A stretch of 64,000 nucleotides of DNA from the NCBI GenBank assembly GCA_963743785.1, contig CAVURD010000014.1, forward strand, positions 77,659-141,658, in the 5' to 3' direction. The translations under genes were made by a program, and so were the position numbers. Shown here piece after piece: positions 1 to 8,703 of this stretch; the first letter of the stretch is position 1, and every line of letters begins with the position of its first letter. The notes beneath the pieces were generated by a model. That model saw nothing but the letters and a program-made list of their open reading frames with translations. It was not told where the DNA came from and did not search any database. This DNA is from Bog-473 sp963743785 (lineage in GTDB: Bacteria; Actinomycetota; Acidimicrobiia; Acidimicrobiales; RAAP-2).

Positions 1-71
1 GTATCCGTCTCTCGGGATTGCCATTCCCTGAACTTCGATTGCCGAGTAGACGCTCACTTTATTTGAAGCTC

Positions 72-87
72 CTTGCGTTGGCAAGCA
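72..87. promoter_or_regulatory. Palindromic operator candidate upstream of marR (copy 1)
   Basis: The sequence CTTGCGTTGGCAAGCA contains a perfect 5-4-5 palindrome, CTTGC-GTTG-GCAAG. It lies about 125 bases before the marR start. The same 16 bases occur in inverted orientation at 852-867, upstream of the zinc-finger/flavoprotein operon. MarR proteins bind such short palindromes, so I infer that this is the autoregulatory site. Nothing else recognisable lies in 1-211. Confidence 0.6.
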
Positions 88-211
88 AATTTCGTCGCTC
101 TGCAGAGGTGGAGGGTTTTCCTAGCGAGGTGCTATCCGGGCTGACCCGCGTGATCCTGCCTTGTGCGACCCGTCCCACAAATGCTTCATAGAGCAAATTA
201 CTTCTGAACCC

Positions 212-694
212 ATGGACAGGTCCGAACCGCTTTCCCCCGCGGAAGAATCCCTGTGGCGAGCGCTCATGCGCATTGTCAAGGCGCTTCCTCGGAATCTGGA
301 CTCTGACCTGATCCGCGGTGCCGGTCTGACCGCCAGTGAATACAGCACACTCATGCACCTTTCTGAAGCGCCCAATCGCGAACTCAGAATGAGCGACCTG
401 GCCAATGCTGCCGGAGTATCGGCGAGCCGGACGACCCGTGTGGTCGACGACCTCCAGTCACGCTCCCTGGTGAAGAAGGTGGCATGCTCGAGCGATGCGC
501 GAGGCAACATAGCGAAACTGACGCCCAGAGGTATGGCGAAAGTGAAGGTTGCATGGCCAATCCACCTCGAAAGCGTCCGAAGACAATTCTTTGACCACAT
601 AGACGAGACTTCTGTCCAGCTCCTTGCCCGTGAGCTGTCAATTGCAGCCGATCGTCTGGATGGCAACTCGCCAGGCGCGACCCGTCAGCTATAG
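212..694 (+). CDS. MarR-family transcriptional regulator
   Basis: This 160-residue protein has the normal MarR length. After an N-terminal helix comes a winged helix-turn-helix: recognition helix around MSDLANAAGVSASRTTRVVDD and wing around SSDARGNIAKLTPRG, which is the usual DxRG wing motif. I chose ATG 212 because the 17 residues added by the upstream ATG (161) do not look like MarR sequence. There is one cysteine (KKVACSSDARG) just before the wing. MarR proteins are dimeric repressors, and several respond to oxidants or phenolics. The gene precedes a thioredoxin-reductase-like operon, and matching palindromes precede both units, so I infer that it controls itself and that operon. The ligand is unknown. 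Confidence 0.88.
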   Translation: MDRSEPLSPAEESLWRALMRIVKALPRNLDSDLIRGAGLTASEYSTLMHLSEAPNRELRMSDLANAAGVSASRTTRVVDDLQSRSLVKKVACSSDARGNIAKLTPRGMAKVKVAWPIHLESVRRQFFDHIDETSVQLLARELSIAADRLDGNSPGATRQL

Positions 695-851
695 GACGCA
701 CTTTGATCACTCCACGTGTCCCTCTGTGGATCCAGAGCGCCATATCCTACTCCCTTCCGAATTCGGGATGTGAGCATCTGGTCCGCGCGTCTGACCCTGT
801 GTTGCTCCGTACTAGGCGCGTATCGCGGGACCCCAACCGGCCCGCTTCAGC

Positions 852-867
852 TGCTTGCCAACGCAAG
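852..867. promoter_or_regulatory. Palindromic operator candidate upstream of the zinc-finger operon (copy 2)
   Basis: TGCTTGCCAACGCAAG is the exact reverse complement of the site at 72-87 and again contains the 5-4-5 palindrome (CTTGC-CAAC-GCAAG). It lies about 125 bases before the zinc-finger start at 993. The interval 695-992 otherwise holds no gene I can support, so it is read as the control region of the 993-2588 operon. Confidence 0.6.
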
Positions 868-992
868 TAGATTCCAATAGCGTTTCGCCGATTGAGCGCA
901 CACGCCGGCGGGACGGTCCACGAGAGACAGGAGCACGCCATGACGTCATCTGCTTCTACCCGTTGGTCACGTTTCCTACCGCAGGTAGCGTT

Positions 993-1289
993 ATGAGTAG
1001 GACTTGCACCCATCTTGACCACATCCACCCCGTGGGCACGTTGCCCTCGGGGTGCGAGGATTGCCTGGCTTTAGGTCGTCACGACTGGGTTCATTTGCGT
1101 GTGTGCCAGGAATGCAGTCACGTCGGATGCTGTGATCAATCGCCGGGCCGGCACGCGACCGAGCATTTTCACAGATCCGCTCATCCCGTCATACGGTCGT
1201 ACGAACCCGGTGAGGATTGGTACTGGTGCTACGTCGACGAGCTTGTTTTTGAGCTCGAAGGGGCACCGCCCGCCCCTTCGCATCCTTAG
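993..1289 (+). CDS. UBP-type zinc-finger protein
   Basis: This small 98-residue protein consists of one UBP-type (ubiquitin hydrolase-like) zinc finger. Cysteine/histidine pairs run CTHLDHI, GCEDC, VCQECSHVGCC, HATEHFH and SAHPV, matching the zinc-ligand order of the family. ATG 993 starts right at the domain; the open frame extends upstream to 855 but with unrelated sequence. In actinobacteria, stand-alone UBP fingers are often found next to thioredoxin-reductase-like flavoproteins. Here the flavoprotein begins 12 bases downstream, so co-transcription is likely. The biochemical role of the bacterial versions is not established; a scaffold or redox-partner role is only a guess. Confidence 0.85.
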   Translation: MSRTCTHLDHIHPVGTLPSGCEDCLALGRHDWVHLRVCQECSHVGCCDQSPGRHATEHFHRSAHPVIRSYEPGEDWYWCYVDELVFELEGAPPAPSHP

Positions 1290-1301
1290 GCACCTGCGGC
1301 C

Positions 1302-2588
1302 GTGTCCCTGTTCGACTACGACACTCGACCTGCGACACCGGGCGTTGTATTAGTGGACACCGGGACATCGGCGGCGGCGTATCGAATCCGCGACTTCCTC
1401 AGCCGGAACAGCTTGCAGTACGAATGGGTGGACGTAACGGACTCGGAGAGAGTGCGCGCCGTTCTCGGGAACACCGAGGTTGACACACAATCTCTACCGA
1501 TCTGTGTGCTCCCCGATGGCACTCAACTCTCCCCTGCAACGCTCGAGCAGGTTGCCGCCGGCCTCGGAATGGTGTCGGGACCCTCACGCTCCGAATACGA
1601 CCTGACCATTGTGGGCGCGGGCCCAGCCGGTCTCGCCGCCGCTGTCTACGCGGCATCGGAGGGCCTTCGGACCGTGGTCCTCGAAGCAATCGCTCCCGGC
1701 GGCCAAGCGGGTACGACGTCGATGATCGAGAACTACCTGGGATTCCCCAATGGCATTAGCGGAAGCGAGTTGGCCACCCGCGCCGTAGCTCAGGCTCGTC
1801 GATTCGGCGCAGAGATACTCCTGGCCCGGCCGTTGGTCGGCATTTCGACTGAGGGTTCGGGGTACCGTGCGCACCTGTCCGAAGGGACGAGGTTCTCGGA
1901 CGGACCTTGCTCCTGGCGAGCGGGGTGGAGTGGCGTCGTCTGGAAGTGCCCGGAATCGACGAGCTGCTCGGCGCCGGGGTCTACTACGGAGCAGGACCGA
2001 GCGAAGCCTTGGGATGCGCCGGAGCGCATGTTGTTGTCGTTGGTGGAGGGAACTCCGCAGGGCAGGCCGTCGTGCGGTTCTCACGCTATGCGGTCCGGGT
2101 GACGCTCCTCGTCCGTGGGCCAGACCTCGCCGCCTCGATGTCGAAGTACCTCATCGACGCCATCGCAGGTATTCCCAATGTCGACGTGCGGACGGGGACT
2201 CAGGTCGTCGGCGTCAAGGCGGACGGCCAGCTGCGTGAAGTTCTCATTACATCCCCGCACGAGCCAGACGGCGCAACCACTGCGCGCCAACGCCTTGTTC
2301 ATCTGCATCGGGGGCGAGCCGCGAACAGACGCCGTCGGTGGGACAGGACTCGTGATCGACGATGCCGGCTACGTTCCAACTGGGAGTGAACTGGCGTCGT
2401 TCACCCAAATTGCCGAAGGTTGGGACATACCTCGACCGCCTCTTCCCCTCGAAACGAATCTCCCCGGCCTTTTCGCGGCCGGCGACGTCCGGCGAGGGTC
2501 CACCAAGCGCTGTGCGGCTGCTGTCGGGGAGGGTTCCATGTCGGTTGCTCTTGTGCATCAGAGGCTGGCGGAGATCGGCGGTGAGTAG
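1302..2588 (+). CDS. Thioredoxin-reductase-like FAD/NADPH oxidoreductase with glutaredoxin-like N-terminus (two frameshifts)
   Basis: The first ~85 residues resemble a glutaredoxin-like fold without a CxxC. An FAD-binding Rossmann motif follows (VGAGPAGLAAAVYAASEG) with GGQAGTTSMIENYLGFP, then the NADPH motif VVVGGGNSAGQAVV and the C-terminal FAD signature GLFAAGDVR. The frame changes twice: near 1897-1900 one base appears to be missing (S-GRTLLLAS continues in the next frame), and near 2270 the frame returns so that ANALFICIGGEPRTD is readable. No CxxC redox pair is seen in the NADPH domain, as in other members of this subgroup, so it probably reduces a partner other than classical thioredoxin. 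The start is GTG 1302. It follows the UBP finger in the same operon and overlaps the LUD gene by 8 bases. Confidence 0.8.
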
Positions 2589-3234
2589 CGCGACGGTGCC
2601 CCCAGACTTGTCTGAGCACGCAGTGGCAGAGTTCTCTCAGGTCAGCTCGCCGGATCGCATCGCCGCGGTGGCGGGAGCCCTCGAGCACAACGGCATTCGG
2701 GCGTTGGTCGTCCGGTCGGGCGACAACGCCCGTGAGACCGTTGCTTCGTTGATCCCTCCGGGTGCCGAAGTCTTCAACAACACTTCACGCACGCTCGAAT
2801 CGATCGGCGTGGCGGATGACATCGAGCGATCTGGGCGCTACGAGCCGCTCCGCTTGCGGCTCTTCCAAATGGACCGGGAAATGCAGGCTCGCGAAATGCG
2901 AACCCTTGCCGCTTCACCTGACTATGTCGTCGGAAGCGTGCACGCCCTGACCGAGGGAGGGTCGTTACTCATTGCGTCCGCCAGTGGAAGCCAGTTGGGT
3001 CCCATCGTGTCGGGAGCCGAACACGTCATCTTCGTGATCGGCGGTCAGAAGATCGTCGCCGACCTCGATACCGGGATCCGGCGAATCTTCGAATACTCGC
3101 TCCCACTTGAGGATTGGCGGGCACGAGAGGCGTACGGCGTTCCGAGCGGAGTGAACAACATTCTGATTATCAACCACGCGGTCGCGGCTGATCGAATTAC
3201 CGCCATCCTCGTCCACGAGGCGCTTGGGTTTTGA
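2581..3234 (+). CDS. LUD domain protein (LutC/YkgG-like)
   Basis: This 217-residue protein matches the LUD (lactate utilisation, DUF162) fold: a central segment ASPDYVVGSVHALTEGGSLLIAS and the ending GVNNILIINHAVAADRITAILVHEALGF, which resemble LutC. No Fe-S cluster motifs are present, so this is the single-domain form. I chose GTG 2581 because it overlaps the end of the flavoprotein gene by 8 bases (translational coupling) and the residues before it are junk. LutC works with LutA and LutB in lactate oxidation, but neither partner is nearby, so the specific role is uncertain. It converges on the acyl-CoA dehydrogenase gene. Confidence 0.75.
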   Translation: MSSATVPPDLSEHAVAEFSQVSSPDRIAAVAGALEHNGIRALVVRSGDNARETVASLIPPGAEVFNNTSRTLESIGVADDIERSGRYEPLRLRLFQMDREMQAREMRTLAASPDYVVGSVHALTEGGSLLIASASGSQLGPIVSGAEHVIFVIGGQKIVADLDTGIRRIFEYSLPLEDWRAREAYGVPSGVNNILIINHAVAADRITAILVHEALGF

Positions 3235-3320
3235 TGGCGCTGACCCGGAGAATCGGCGAGCGGGCTCTCTTTCTCACTTGAGCCAGCGATTTCCGAAACA
3301 GAGATTGAAGCCCAGGTCAA

Positions 3321-4535
3321 CTAGTTGATGTGCACCCCGGAGATGGCCCGGGAAATCACCAACCGCTGGATCTCCGATGTCCCCTCGAAGATGGTGTAGA
3401 TCTTCGAGTCACGGTGCCAGCGCTCAACCGGGTAGTCGCGGACGTAGCCGTAGCCACCCAGAATCTGAATGGCTTGCTCGGTGACCCACACCGCGGTCTC
3501 GCCGGCGAAGACTTTGGACATGGAGCCTTCGCCATTCTCGAACTTCTTACCGGTACTGGCCATCCACGACGCACGCTGCACCAGGAGGCGGGCGGCGTCG
3601 GTGCGCATCTTCATGTCGGCCAACTTGAAGGCGATCGACTGATTCTCGATGATGGCTCGGCCGAACTGCTTGCGCTCCTTGGCGTAGTCGAGGGAGTACT
3701 CGTAGGCGGCACGAGCGATGCCCACGGCTTGGGCGCCGACGATGGGACGGGAGGCCTCGAAAGTGGCCATGGCGGCCTGGGTGGAGGTCCTCTTGCCCTC
3801 CTTGGCCCGGGCCAGGCGCTCGTCGAGCTTCTCCTTGCCGCCCAGCAGGCAGCGGCCCGGCACGCGGCAGTCCTCGAGGACGACCTCGGCGGTGTGTGAG
3901 GCCCGGATGCCCATCTTCTTGAATTTCTGGCCCTGGGAGATACCCGGCGTCCCTTCGGGGACGACGAAGCTGGCCTGCCCCCGGCTCCCGAGCGTGTGAT
4001 CGACCGAGAGGACGAGCACGTGGGTGTTGGCGATGCCCCCGTTGGTGATCCAGGTCTTGGTGCCGTTCAGCACCCACTCGTCCTTGGCCTCGTCGTACAC
4101 GGCACGTGACTTCAGCGAGGACACGTCAGATCCGGCGTCGGCCTCGGACACGCCGAAGGCGGCCAGCTTCACGTCATCGGGCGTGCCGTAACACTGGGGG
4201 ATCCATTCCGCCGACTGCTCCGGCGTCCCGTTGGCGTAGATGCCGGCCACGGCCAGGGTGGAGCCGAAGATGGAAAGGCTGATGCCGGCATCCCCCCAAC
4301 TCAACTCCTCGTTGACCAGGCACATCAACTGGCCGGTGGGATCGGCGAAACATTGGGCGATGAAGTCGAAGGAGTACAGCCCGTTGCGGGCCGCCTCTTG
4401 GATGATCGGCCATGGCGTCTCTTCGCGTTCGTCCCATTCGGCTCCGGCCGGTCGGGCCACCGTCTCGGCGAATTCATGGACCCATTTCTGGATCTGGAGT
4501 TGATCCTCGTTCAGTTCGAGGGAGAATTCGGACAT
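3321..4535 (-). CDS. Acyl-CoA dehydrogenase
   Basis: The 404-residue length is standard for the family. It has the N-terminal helical domain, the middle beta domain (FGVSEADAGSDVSSLKSRA; WVLNGTKTWITNGG) and the C-terminal helical domain ending SKIYTIFEGTSEIQRLVISR. The glutamate in IFEGTSEIQ (about residue 384) is the expected catalytic base, and RKQFGRAI is the usual FAD/dimer segment. It oxidises acyl-CoA to trans-2-enoyl-CoA and passes electrons to ETF; chain-length preference cannot be read. It is monocistronic. A palindrome at 4591-4610, 56 bases before the start, suggests control by a TetR/FadR-type fatty-acid repressor. Confidence 0.95.
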   Translation of the reverse strand: MSEFSLELNEDQLQIQKWVHEFAETVARPAGAEWDEREETPWPIIQEAARNGLYSFDFIAQCFADPTGQLMCLVNEELSWGDAGISLSIFGSTLAVAGIYANGTPEQSAEWIPQCYGTPDDVKLAAFGVSEADAGSDVSSLKSRAVYDEAKDEWVLNGTKTWITNGGIANTHVLVLSVDHTLGSRGQASFVVPEGTPGISQGQKFKKMGIRASHTAEVVLEDCRVPGRCLLGGKEKLDERLARAKEGKRTSTQAAMATFEASRPIVGAQAVGIARAAYEYSLDYAKERKQFGRAIIENQSIAFKLADMKMRTDAARLLVQRASWMASTGKKFENGEGSMSKVFAGETAVWVTEQAIQILGGYGYVRDYPVERWHRDSKIYTIFEGTSEIQRLVISRAISGVHIN

Positions 4536-4590
4536 GGTGCGCCCTCCTTGGGCCGGAGCCCGCCCAGCGGCGGTTCTCGGGAACGTTCCG

Positions 4591-4610
4591 TAGTTACTAC
4601 ATGGTAACTA
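4591..4610. promoter_or_regulatory. Inverted-repeat operator upstream of acyl-CoA dehydrogenase
   Basis: TAGTTAC-TACATG-GTAACTA is a perfect 7-bp inverted repeat with a 6-base centre, 56 bases upstream of the dehydrogenase start. The AT-rich palindrome stands out from the GC-rich surroundings and has the shape of a TetR-family operator. The cognate regulator is not visible in this window. Confidence 0.55.
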
Positions 4611-4716
4611 AGAAGCGGCCCGGGGTCTAGTCATGGGCCCATGGCGCTTTGACCAGCGGGTTCAACTGGAAAACCGGCCGGTGAGGTCCGCGCCGCGCCG
4701 TGGCGGTGAGGTCGGT

Positions 4717-6114
4717 TCAGCGCCGCACGGCGGTGCCCGCCGGAGTGTCCTCGACGGTCCAGCCCAGGGCGACCAATTCGTCCCGCAACGCGTCGGCGCG
4801 GGCGAACTCCCTCGCTCCCCGGGCGGCGTCGCGCTCGGCCACCAAACGGGTGGTCTCGGGGTCGAGGGTCGATGCCTCGCCCTTCAACGACAGCCCCAGG
4901 GCGGCGGCCAACACCGCCGCCGTCCGGGCGAGCTCGTGCGCTCGAGCGTCCTCGCCCGCGTCGGCGCTCGTGTGCGCGGCACTGACGAGGTCGAAGATGT
5001 CGGCCAGCGCACCGGGCGTATCAAGGTCGTCATCCATGCGGGTGCGGAAGGCGGCCAACGCGTCCGCATCGATCGCCGTGGCCGGCGCGGTGCCTTCGAC
5101 GACGTAGCCGGACGTGGTCTGCTCGAGCATCTCGCCCACGGAAAACCGCCGGGCCGCCGTGTCCAGCCGCTCCAGCGCCTTCTCGGCGTCGACGACGGTC
5201 TCGGGGGTCACCTCCAACGGCGAGCGGTAACGGGCCCGCAGAACGAGGAGTCGATAGGCCCGGGCATCGTGCCGCTCCAGGAACTCCGTGAGCGTGGTGA
5301 AGTTCCCCAGCGACTTCGACATCTTGGTGCCGTCGACGGTCACCCATCCGTTGTGCACCCAGTAGCGGGAGAACTGGCGGCCGTCGGCCACCGCCTGGGC
5401 CCGCTCGTTCTCGTGATGGGGGAAGATCAGGTCGATCCCGCCGCCGTGGAGGTCGAATCCCTCGCCCAGCAGGTCCAGGGACATCACGACGCACTCGGTA
5501 TGCCATCCGGGACGCCCCGGGCCCCACGGGGAATCCCAGGTGGGCTCGCCCGGCTTGGCCTTCTTCCAGAGCGCGAAGTCCAGGGGGGAGTGCTTCTCCT
5601 CGGTGCTCTCCACCCGGGCGCCGGACCGGAGTGAGTCCAGGCTCTGCCGGGCCAGCAACCCGTAGCCCTCCACCTGCTCCACGCTCAGGTAGACGCCATC
5701 GGACGTCTCGTAGGCCGTGCCCCGCTCGACGAGATCGCTCACCAGCCGGACCATGTCCTCGACGTAGGCGGTGGCGTGCGGGATGTCGGTCGGCCGCAGG
5801 ACGCCCAGCCCGTCCATGGCGTCGAACCAGGCCGCCTCGTACTGGTCGACCACGCTCTGGGTGCTCCGCCCCTCCTCGTTGGCCCGCCGGATGATCTTGT
5901 CCTCTATATCGGTGACGTTCGAGACGTAGTGGACGTCGAGCCCGTTGAAGAGCAGGTAGCGCCGGAGCACGTCGTACACCAGGTTGAACCGTCCGTGGCC
6001 GATATGGGGGAGGTTGTCCACCGTGGGACCGCACACATACATCGACACTTCTCCCGGCGTGCGCGGCTCAAAGGGGCGAACGGTGCCCGTGGCGGTGTCG
6101 TGGAGGTGCAGCAT
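4717..6114 (-). CDS. cysS: Cysteinyl-tRNA synthetase
   Basis: This 465-residue class I synthetase attaches cysteine to tRNA-Cys. It has the HIGH motif as PHIGHGR, zinc-ligand regions YVCGPTV, HTECVV and FPHHENE, and the KMSKS loop TKMSKSLGN. A C-terminal helical anticodon-binding domain is present, which with the length argues against the related MshC ligase. The N-terminal MLHLHDTATG begins 20 bases from the divergent valS start. There is no Shine-Dalgarno; a TACCGT box sits 6 bases before the start on this strand, which suggests a leaderless transcript. Confidence 0.95.
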   Translation of the reverse strand: MLHLHDTATGTVRPFEPRTPGEVSMYVCGPTVDNLPHIGHGRFNLVYDVLRRYLLFNGLDVHYVSNVTDIEDKIIRRANEEGRSTQSVVDQYEAAWFDAMDGLGVLRPTDIPHATAYVEDMVRLVSDLVERGTAYETSDGVYLSVEQVEGYGLLARQSLDSLRSGARVESTEEKHSPLDFALWKKAKPGEPTWDSPWGPGRPGWHTECVVMSLDLLGEGFDLHGGGIDLIFPHHENERAQAVADGRQFSRYWVHNGWVTVDGTKMSKSLGNFTTLTEFLERHDARAYRLLVLRARYRSPLEVTPETVVDAEKALERLDTAARRFSVGEMLEQTTSGYVVEGTAPATAIDADALAAFRTRMDDDLDTPGALADIFDLVSAAHTSADAGEDARAHELARTAAVLAAALGLSLKGEASTLDPETTRLVAERDAARGAREFARADALRDELVALGWTVEDTPAGTAVRR

Positions 6115-6134
6115 CCGGGTACGGTAACCCGATC
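6115..6134. promoter_or_regulatory. 20-bp divergent, probably leaderless promoter between cysS and valS
   Basis: The whole gap is CCGGGTACGGTAACCCGATC. TACGGT (6120-6125) reads as a -10 box for valS, and the same bases on the other strand give TACCGT (6126-6121) as a -10 box for cysS. The boxes lie 9 and 6 bases from the respective ATGs, too close for a leader with a ribosome binding site. I infer overlapping back-to-back -10 elements driving leaderless mRNAs; any -35 contacts would lie inside the opposite coding region. Confidence 0.5.
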
Positions 6135-8693
6135 ATGCCGACCGACGCGACCGACGCGACCAGCGCGCCCCGCATTCCCGCCAAACCCACCATCGACGGA
6201 GTCGAAGCCACGTGGGTGGACGCCTGGGAGGAGGAGCGGACCTATCGATTCGACGATTCGGTGCCCCGGGAACGGGTCTTCTCCATCGATACCCCGCCGC
6301 CGACCGTCTCGGGCTCGCTGCACATGGGCTCGGTCTTCGGGTACGTGCAGACGGATGCGCTGGCCCGCTACCGGCGGATGACCGGGTGGGAGCTCTTCTA
6401 TCCGATGGGCTGGGATGACAACGGCTTGCCCACCGAGCGCCGGGTGCAGACCTACTTCGGGGTGCGGTGCGACCCCTCGCTGCCCTACGACCCGGACTTC
6501 CAGCCGCCGGACGAGCCGGGGAAAGACGACATCCCGATCAGCCGGCCCAATTTCATCGCCCTGTGCCATCAGCTGACGGCCGAGGACGAGCTGACCTTCG
6601 AGGCGCTGTGGCGTCGGCTCGGTCTGTCGGTCGACTGGACCAGGGGCTACGCCACCATTGACGATCGCAGCCGGCGGGCCAGCCAGCGCATGTTCCTGCG
6701 CAATCTCTCGCGCCACGAGGCCTACTCTTCGGAAGCCCCGACCTTGTGGGACGTCGACTACCAGACGGCGGTGGCCCAGGCCGAGATGGAGGACCGGGAG
6801 CGACCCGGTGCCTACCACCGCCTGCGCTTCGATGACATCGAGATCGAGACCACCCGCCCCGAACTGGTGGCCGCCTGCGTGGCGCTGGTGGCCCATCCCG
6901 ACGACGAGCGCTTCTCCCCCCGCTTCGGGGACACCGTCCGCACCCCGCTCTTCGGGGTGGAGGTCCCGATCGTGGCCCATCAGCTGGCCGATCCCGAGAA
7001 GGGCACCGGCATCGCCATGGTCTGCACCTTCGGCGACGTCACCGACGTGGTCTGGTGGCGCGAGCTGGCGCTGCCGACCCGTTCCATCGTGACCCGATCG
7101 GGGCGCATCGCCGAGACTCCCCCACCGGGCGTGCCCGACGGCCCGGCCTGGCAGGCCATCGCCGGCACCACCGTCAAGGCGGCCCAACGGACGATGGTCG
7201 AGCTCCTGACCGCCTCGGGCGACCTGATCGGCGAGCCCCGGCCCATCACCCATCCGGTCAAGTTCTACGAGCGCGGTGACCGCCCGCTCGAGATCGTCAC
7301 CAGCCGCCAGTGGTTCATCCGCAACGGTGGGCGGGACGAACCGTTGCGCCGGGAACTGCTGCAGCGCGGCCGGGAGGTGCGCTGGCACCCCCCGTACATG
7401 CACGTCCGCTTCGACAACTGGGTCAACGGGCTCAACGGCGACTGGCTGGTCAGCCGCCAGCGGTACTTCGGCGTGCCCGTGCCGGTCTGGTACCCGGTCG
7501 GCCGCGACGGCGAGGCGGACCACGGCTCGCCCATCGTGCCCGAGGAGTCACGACTCCCCATCGATCCGACCACCGACGTGCCGGACGGCTACGAGGCGGC
7601 CCAGCGCGGCGAGCCCGGTGGCTTCACCGGTGACCCCGACGTCATGGACACCTGGGCCACCTCCTCGTTGACGCCGCAGATCGCCTGCGGCTGGGAGGAC
7701 GACCCGGCCCTCTTCGCCGCCACCTTCCCGATGGACCTCCGGCCCCAGGGGCCCGAGATCATCCGCACCTGGCTCTTCTCGACCGTGCTGCGCTCGCACT
7801 TCGAACACCACACCCTGCCGTGGCACGACACCTCTATCAACGGCTGGATCCTCGATCCGGACCGCAAGAAGATGTCCAAGTCCAAGGGCAACGTGATCAC
7901 CCCCATGCCGCTGGTGGAGGAATTCGGCTCCGATGCCGTGCGCTACTGGGCCTGCAACGGCCGGCCGGGCACGGACACCGCGCTGGACACCGGGATCATG
8001 AAGATCGGCCGCCGGCTGGCCATCAAGATCCTCAACGCCTCCAAGTTCGCCCTGGGCCGGCTCGGCGAGGGTCCGGCGCCGGGCGTCGGCCTGGTGTCCG
8101 AGCCCATCGACCGGGCCCTGCTGGCCAAGCTGGCCGCCGTGGTGACGGCGGCGACGAGTGCCTTCGAGGAGTTCGACTACGCCCGGGCGCTGGAAGGGAC
8201 CGAGACCTTCTTCTGGTCGTTCTGCGATGACTACGTGGAGCTGGTCAAGACCCGCGCCTACGGCGGGGAGGAGGACGCCACGCCGGCCGACTCCGCCCGG
8301 GCCACGCTGGCGGTGGCCCTTTCCGTCCAGCTACGGCTCCTGGCGCCCTTCCTGCCCTTCGTCACCGAAGAGGTGTGGCGCTGGTGGCAGGTGGGCTCCA
8401 TCCACCGCGCCCCCTGGCCCACCGGGGCCGAGTTCGGCGAGCACCGGACCGGGGATCCCTCGGTGCTCGAGGTGGCCGCCGACGTGCTGGCGGCCGTGCG
8501 GCGGGCCAAGACCACCGAGAAGCGGTCCATGCGCTCCGGGGTGGCCGAGCTGACCGTCTCGGGCCCGGCCGCCACCCTGGCCGCCGTCGACGCGGCCCGT
8601 CGGGACATCGTCGATGCCGGCGGGGTCGAGGCGCTGGAACTGGTCGAAGCAGCAGAGTTCTCCGTCGTCAGCCGCCTGGCCCAACCAGACTGA
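6135..8693 (+). CDS. valS: Valyl-tRNA synthetase
   Basis: This 852-residue class Ia synthetase charges tRNA-Val. The HIGH-type motif is SGSLHMGSVFGY near residue 60, followed by GWDDNGLPTERRVQ. The editing (CP1) domain includes FDDIEIETTRPELVAACVALVAHP, and the KMSKS loop is RKKMSKSKGNVITPM. An anticodon-binding helical domain and a short C-terminal tail follow. It is somewhat shorter than typical ValS but complete. It is transcribed divergently from cysS from a 20-bp gap and ends 10 bases before the convergent livF. Confidence 0.95.
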   Translation: MPTDATDATSAPRIPAKPTIDGVEATWVDAWEEERTYRFDDSVPRERVFSIDTPPPTVSGSLHMGSVFGYVQTDALARYRRMTGWELFYPMGWDDNGLPTERRVQTYFGVRCDPSLPYDPDFQPPDEPGKDDIPISRPNFIALCHQLTAEDELTFEALWRRLGLSVDWTRGYATIDDRSRRASQRMFLRNLSRHEAYSSEAPTLWDVDYQTAVAQAEMEDRERPGAYHRLRFDDIEIETTRPELVAACVALVAHPDDERFSPRFGDTVRTPLFGVEVPIVAHQLADPEKGTGIAMVCTFGDVTDVVWWRELALPTRSIVTRSGRIAETPPPGVPDGPAWQAIAGTTVKAAQRTMVELLTASGDLIGEPRPITHPVKFYERGDRPLEIVTSRQWFIRNGGRDEPLRRELLQRGREVRWHPPYMHVRFDNWVNGLNGDWLVSRQRYFGVPVPVWYPVGRDGEADHGSPIVPEESRLPIDPTTDVPDGYEAAQRGEPGGFTGDPDVMDTWATSSLTPQIACGWEDDPALFAATFPMDLRPQGPEIIRTWLFSTVLRSHFEHHTLPWHDTSINGWILDPDRKKMSKSKGNVITPMPLVEEFGSDAVRYWACNGRPGTDTALDTGIMKIGRRLAIKILNASKFALGRLGEGPAPGVGLVSEPIDRALLAKLAAVVTAATSAFEEFDYARALEGTETFFWSFCDDYVELVKTRAYGGEEDATPADSARATLAVALSVQLRLLAPFLPFVTEEVWRWWQVGSIHRAPWPTGAEFGEHRTGDPSVLEVAADVLAAVRRAKTTEKRSMRSGVAELTVSGPAATLAAVDAARRDIVDAGGVEALELVEAAEFSVVSRLAQPD

Positions 8694-8703
8694 ACGAGCC
8701 GAC

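Noticed and set aside
4717..6114. Possibility that cysS is the mycothiol ligase MshC
   Set aside because: The C-terminal anticodon-binding domain and 465-residue length fit CysS; MshC is shorter and lacks that domain.
5904..7523. 539-codon minus-strand frame over valS and the start of cysS
   Set aside because: It mirrors the GC-rich third positions of valS and shows no domain or ribosome site.
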